Assembly (NCBI GenBank): GCA_947495295.1
Contig: CANLYJ010000001.1
Location: 744,001 to 808,000 of the forward strand
DNA: 64,000 bases
From: an uncultured Paracoccaceae bacterium
Lineage (GTDB): Bacteria > Pseudomonadota > Alphaproteobacteria > Rhodobacterales > Rhodobacteraceae
Direction: 5' to 3'
A program made the translations under genes and the position numbers. The notes below the pieces were generated by a model. It was not told the origin of the DNA. It did no database searches and saw nothing but the letters and a program-made list of their open reading frames with translations. Of the stretch, positions 61,435-64,000 are shown piece after piece. Positions within the stretch are counted from its first letter, which is position 1, and each line of letters begins with the position of its first letter.

Positions 61435-61929
61435 GTGGTTCTGAGTTTCACAGGCGAACACACCCAGCGGGTGGACGGCAAGGGACGCATGTCGATCCCG
61501 GCCGATTTTCGTCGTGTCCTCGAAGCAGGCGATCCGGAATGGACGCCCGGCCTGAACCCCCGCATGTATCTGCTGTACGGCGATCATCTGAAGAACGAGT
61601 TGCACGGCTATACCGTCGATGAATTCGGCAAGGTGATGGCGCAGATCAATGCCTTGCCGCGTGGTTCGGCCAACAAAAAGAAATTGCAGCGCCTGATCAT
61701 CGGCCAATCCATCAAACTGGACGTGGACAAGGACGGGCGCACCGTCATGCCGCTCAAGCAGCGGCAAAAGCTGGGCATCACCGATGGTGACCTGGCCTTT
61801 AGCGGCATGGGCGACCATTTTGAGATCTGGAAGGCGGATGTCTTTGCCGAAGAGGTGGCAGAGGATATCAGCGGCTGGCTCGCTGAACATGAGGATGGCT
61901 TCGATCCGCTCATCCTGCTGGACGAGTAG
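61435..61929 (+). CDS. mraZ: transcriptional regulator/division protein MraZ
   Basis: This 164-residue AbrB-like DNA-binding protein begins at GTG 61435 ([20 protein letters not shown]). Two swapped-hairpin repeats are visible: [19 protein letters not shown] and [20 protein letters not shown]. It is the first gene of the division and cell wall cluster and in other bacteria represses its own operon. The next gene starts 4 bases after its stop. Confidence 0.93.
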   Translation: MVLSFTGEHTQRVDGKGRMSIPADFRRVLEAGDPEWTPGLNPRMYLLYGDHLKNELHGYTVDEFGKVMAQINALPRGSANKKKLQRLIIGQSIKLDVDKDGRTVMPLKQRQKLGITDGDLAFSGMGDHFEIWKADVFAEEVAEDISGWLAEHEDGFDPLILLDE

Positions 61930-61933
61930 ACCC

Positions 61934-62908
61934 ATGACTGACGCTGCCGCGCCTCACATCCCCGTTCTGGTCCGACCGCTCATCGCAGCGGTCTCTCCCG
62001 TTTCAGGGGTCTGGCTTGACGGGACCTTTGGCAATGGGGGGTATACCCGCGCGCTACTGGCCGCCGGGGCGGATCAGGTGATTGGGGTGGACCGTGACCC
62101 GCTGGCCTTCGATATGGCAGCGGAATGGGTCGGTGATTATGGCGACCGGATCGTCCTGAAACAGGGCGTATTCTCGAAGCTGGATGAATACGGGTCCGAC
62201 CTCGATGGCGTCGTGCTGGACCTTGGGGTCAGTTCCATGCAACTCGATCTGGCTGAACGGGGCTTTTCCTTCATGCGGGACGGTCCGCTGGACATGCGCA
62301 TGTCGCAGGACGGGCCATCGGCGGCTGATCTGTGCAATGACGCGGAAGAAAGCGAACTCGCCGACATCATCTATCTGTATGGTGAAGAACGGGCCTCGCG
62401 CCGCATCGCCAAGGCCATCGTCGCGGCACGCCCCCTGACGACAACCGGGGAACTGGCGCGCGTGGTCGAATCCTGCCTGCCGCGCGCCAAACCGGGGCAA
62501 TCGCACCCTGCGACTCGGACCTTTCAGGCGCTGCGGATCGCGGTGAATAACGAATATGAGGAACTGGCTGAAGGGTTGATGGCCGCCGAACGCGCGCTCA
62601 GACCGGGCGGGCAACTGGCTGTTGTGACCTTCCACTCGGTCGAGGACCGGATGGTGAAACGGTTTATCCAGGCGCGGTCCGGCAACACGGCCAACGCCAA
62701 TCGTTACGCGCCAGAGGCCGAACAGATCACCCCGGCCTTCACCGTCAAAAGCCGCAAAGCGATCGGACCCGACGATCAGGAACTGGCCGAAAACCCAAGG
62801 TCGCGGTCATCCAAACTGCGGGTGGCGATCCGTACTGATGCGCCAGCCGAAAATATCGACCCGGGCGTGCTCGGCATGCCCATGAAAAAACAAAGGAGGG
62901 GCAGGTAA
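61934..62908 (+). CDS. rsmH: 16S rRNA (cytosine1402-N4)-methyltransferase
   Basis: This 324-residue SAM-dependent enzyme has [13 protein letters not shown] at the start, the SAM motif [51 protein letters not shown] and [16 protein letters not shown] near the end. It methylates C1402 in the ribosomal P-site. ATG 61934 lies 4 bases after mraZ; the frame continues upstream inside mraZ without family support. Confidence 0.96.
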   Translation: MTDAAAPHIPVLVRPLIAAVSPVSGVWLDGTFGNGGYTRALLAAGADQVIGVDRDPLAFDMAAEWVGDYGDRIVLKQGVFSKLDEYGSDLDGVVLDLGVSSMQLDLAERGFSFMRDGPLDMRMSQDGPSAADLCNDAEESELADIIYLYGEERASRRIAKAIVAARPLTTTGELARVVESCLPRAKPGQSHPATRTFQALRIAVNNEYEELAEGLMAAERALRPGGQLAVVTFHSVEDRMVKRFIQARSGNTANANRYAPEAEQITPAFTVKSRKAIGPDDQELAENPRSRSSKLRVAIRTDAPAENIDPGVLGMPMKKQRRGR

Positions 62909-63267
62909 TGCGTGGTATCTTATATGTTTTCGCCGCTCTCGCCGTGATGGGGCTGGCCTTTTGGGCCTATCAGGAAAACTACAAAACGCAGCAATCGATC
63001 AAGGATATGCGCATCCTGCATGCCCGCATTGGTGCGGCCCATGAACGGCTGGGCATGTTGCGGGCGGAATGGGCCTATCTGAACCGACCTGACAGGCTCG
63101 CCGATCTGGCGGAGTTGAATTTCGACCGACTGGGACTTCTGCCACTGATGCCTGACGCGTTTGGTGCGGTGGATCAGATCATCTATCCCATTCCGCCCAT
63201 CGCGCCCATCATCAACCCGATTGAACTCTCCGCAGATGCGTTCGCCGATATCGAGAACCCGCTATGA
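62908..63267 (+). CDS. ftsL: cell division protein FtsL
   Basis: This 119-residue bitopic protein starts [20 protein letters not shown], a single N-terminal membrane segment. A short coiled-coil-prone part follows (MRILHARIGAAHERLGMLRA) and the LNRPDRLADLA stretch typical of alphaproteobacterial FtsL. It bridges FtsB/FtsQ and FtsI-FtsW at the septum. It overlaps rsmH by 1 base and ftsI by 4. Confidence 0.88.
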   Translation: MRGILYVFAALAVMGLAFWAYQENYKTQQSIKDMRILHARIGAAHERLGMLRAEWAYLNRPDRLADLAELNFDRLGLLPLMPDAFGAVDQIIYPIPPIAPIINPIELSADAFADIENPL

Positions 63268-64000
63268 GGACACCACTCCGCCCGCTCGCCCGTATTCTCA
63301 AGGCCCGCGCCCGCGGCGAAGATCCCGCCGTGATCGAAGCTGAAAACAAGCGCCGCCGTCACGAGGAAATGGCCGACAAGGCAAGGCAACGGGCCGAAGG
63401 GCGGTTGTTGGTCCTTGGGCTGGCCTTTTTCTGCGCCTTCATTGTCATCGGCGGGCGCATGGGCACGCTGGCATCGTCGGTACCGGAAGAACCGCGCGCA
63501 ACCAGTGTGGGCAACCCCATTATCGGGCAACGCGCTGATATCGTTGACAGAAACGGGCGCATTCTGGCAACCAACCTGGAAACCCATTCGCTTTACGCCC
63601 ACCCGCGCGACATGATCGACCCGGTCAATACGGCGACCGGTCTGGCAGATATTTTCCCCGAGCTGGACAAAGATGAGCTGATCAAGGATTTCACCGGCGA
63701 CCGCAAATTCTTGTGGATCAGACGGCAGATCAGCCCCGAACAGATGCAGGCGGTGCATGACCTTGGCTCGCCCGGTCTGCTGTTTGGGCCGCGCGAAATG
63801 CGGCTCTATCCCAACGGGCCGATTGCGGCGCATATCCTTGGCGGGGCCAGCTATGGGCGCGAAGGGGTGGCCAGCGCCGAAGTCATCGGTGTGGCGGGTG
63901 TCGAACGCAAATTCGACGCCTTCCTGCGTGATCCGGCAAATGAAGGCGCGCCGCTGGAACTGTCACTTGACCTGACGGTGCAAGCCGCTGCCGAACAGGT
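63264..64000 (+). CDS. ftsI: peptidoglycan D,D-transpeptidase FtsI (PBP3), 5' part
   Basis: The first 245 codons of a septal transpeptidase are present; the gene runs off the window. A basic cytoplasmic N-terminus is followed by one membrane segment (LLVLGLAFFCAFIVIGGRMG, residues about 47-66). The pedestal domain follows: GQRADIVDRNGRILATNLET, FGPREMRLYPNGPIAAHILG and GVAGVERKFDAFL. The catalytic SxxK domain lies beyond the end. Confidence 0.93.
   Translation, partial: MRTPLRPLARILKARARGEDPAVIEAENKRRRHEEMADKARQRAEGRLLVLGLAFFCAFIVIGGRMGTLASSVPEEPRATSVGNPIIGQRADIVDRNGRILATNLETHSLYAHPRDMIDPVNTATGLADIFPELDKDELIKDFTGDRKFLWIRRQISPEQMQAVHDLGSPGLLFGPREMRLYPNGPIAAHILGGASYGREGVASAEVIGVAGVERKFDAFLRDPANEGAPLELSLDLTVQAAAEQ

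Noticed and set aside
1..64000. CRISPR arrays, integrases, transposases or prophage genes
   Set aside because: None were seen. The only dispersed repeat found is the two-copy 39-base palindrome; gene content is otherwise metabolic and housekeeping.

Overview
The window looks like chromosome from a marine alphaproteobacterium of the Roseobacter group (Rhodobacterales). Evidence is the moderately high GC, the gene families (GlxA-type AraC regulators, DUF2867/DUF302/DUF2147 proteins beside histidine genes, a VPLPA-CTERM protein, an SmoEFGK-type polyol transporter) and the dcw cluster with a long leader. Identifications come from reading the translated sequence; no database search was run.

Layout. 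(1) 40-8271: polyol catabolism, with a GatZ/KbaZ-like protein divergent from a LacI-type regulator, a sorbitol/mannitol ABC transporter (SmoEFGK) and mannitol 2-dehydrogenase. (2) 8349-13726: small housekeeping genes, hisA-DUF2867-hisF-hisE on the minus strand, a lytic transglycosylase and a candidate sRNA. (3) 13888-31843: a methylated-amine island. It holds N-methylglutamate dehydrogenase (mgdABCD), two regulators, dimethylamine monooxygenase (dmmDABC), an Amt transporter, a small membrane protein, N-methylglutamate synthase (mgsABC) and gamma-glutamylmethylamide synthetase (gmaS). Together they would convert dimethylamine to monomethylamine, then to gamma-glutamylmethylamide, then to N-methylglutamate, and finally to glutamate plus a C1 unit. 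(4) 31851-45191: a broken trimethylamine monooxygenase remnant, exporters, uvrD-type helicase, lactate-oxidase-type enzyme, pyruvate carboxylase, tRNA-Gly and several small proteins. (5) 45340-46562: hisB-hisH on the plus strand. (6) 46603-60811: xylitol dehydrogenase and xylulokinase, then a large sugar or sugar-acid regulon with its own ABC transporter, GntR/FCD regulator, dehydratase, dehydrogenases, isomerase and mutarotase. (7) 60812-64000: long leader with an UpsM-like terminator, then mraZ-rsmH-ftsL-ftsI (ftsI runs off the end).

Main observations. The methylamine island keeps the dimethylamine and monomethylamine steps, but an N-terminal trimethylamine monooxygenase (Tmm) fragment with frameshifts lies just downstream of gmaS, and a frameshifted ProW-type permease fragment lies just upstream of mgdA. 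This suggests that the trimethylamine/TMAO front end decayed. The histidine genes are split into two opposed blocks about 33 kb apart; one inversion would rejoin them as hisB-H-A-F-E, and a 9-bp inverted repeat sits at both predicted breakpoints. A recurring half-site (CAGGmAA/TTkCCTG) marks the control regions of the methylamine genes. The MgdB subunit lacks three of the four zinc ligands known from sarcosine oxidase delta subunits.
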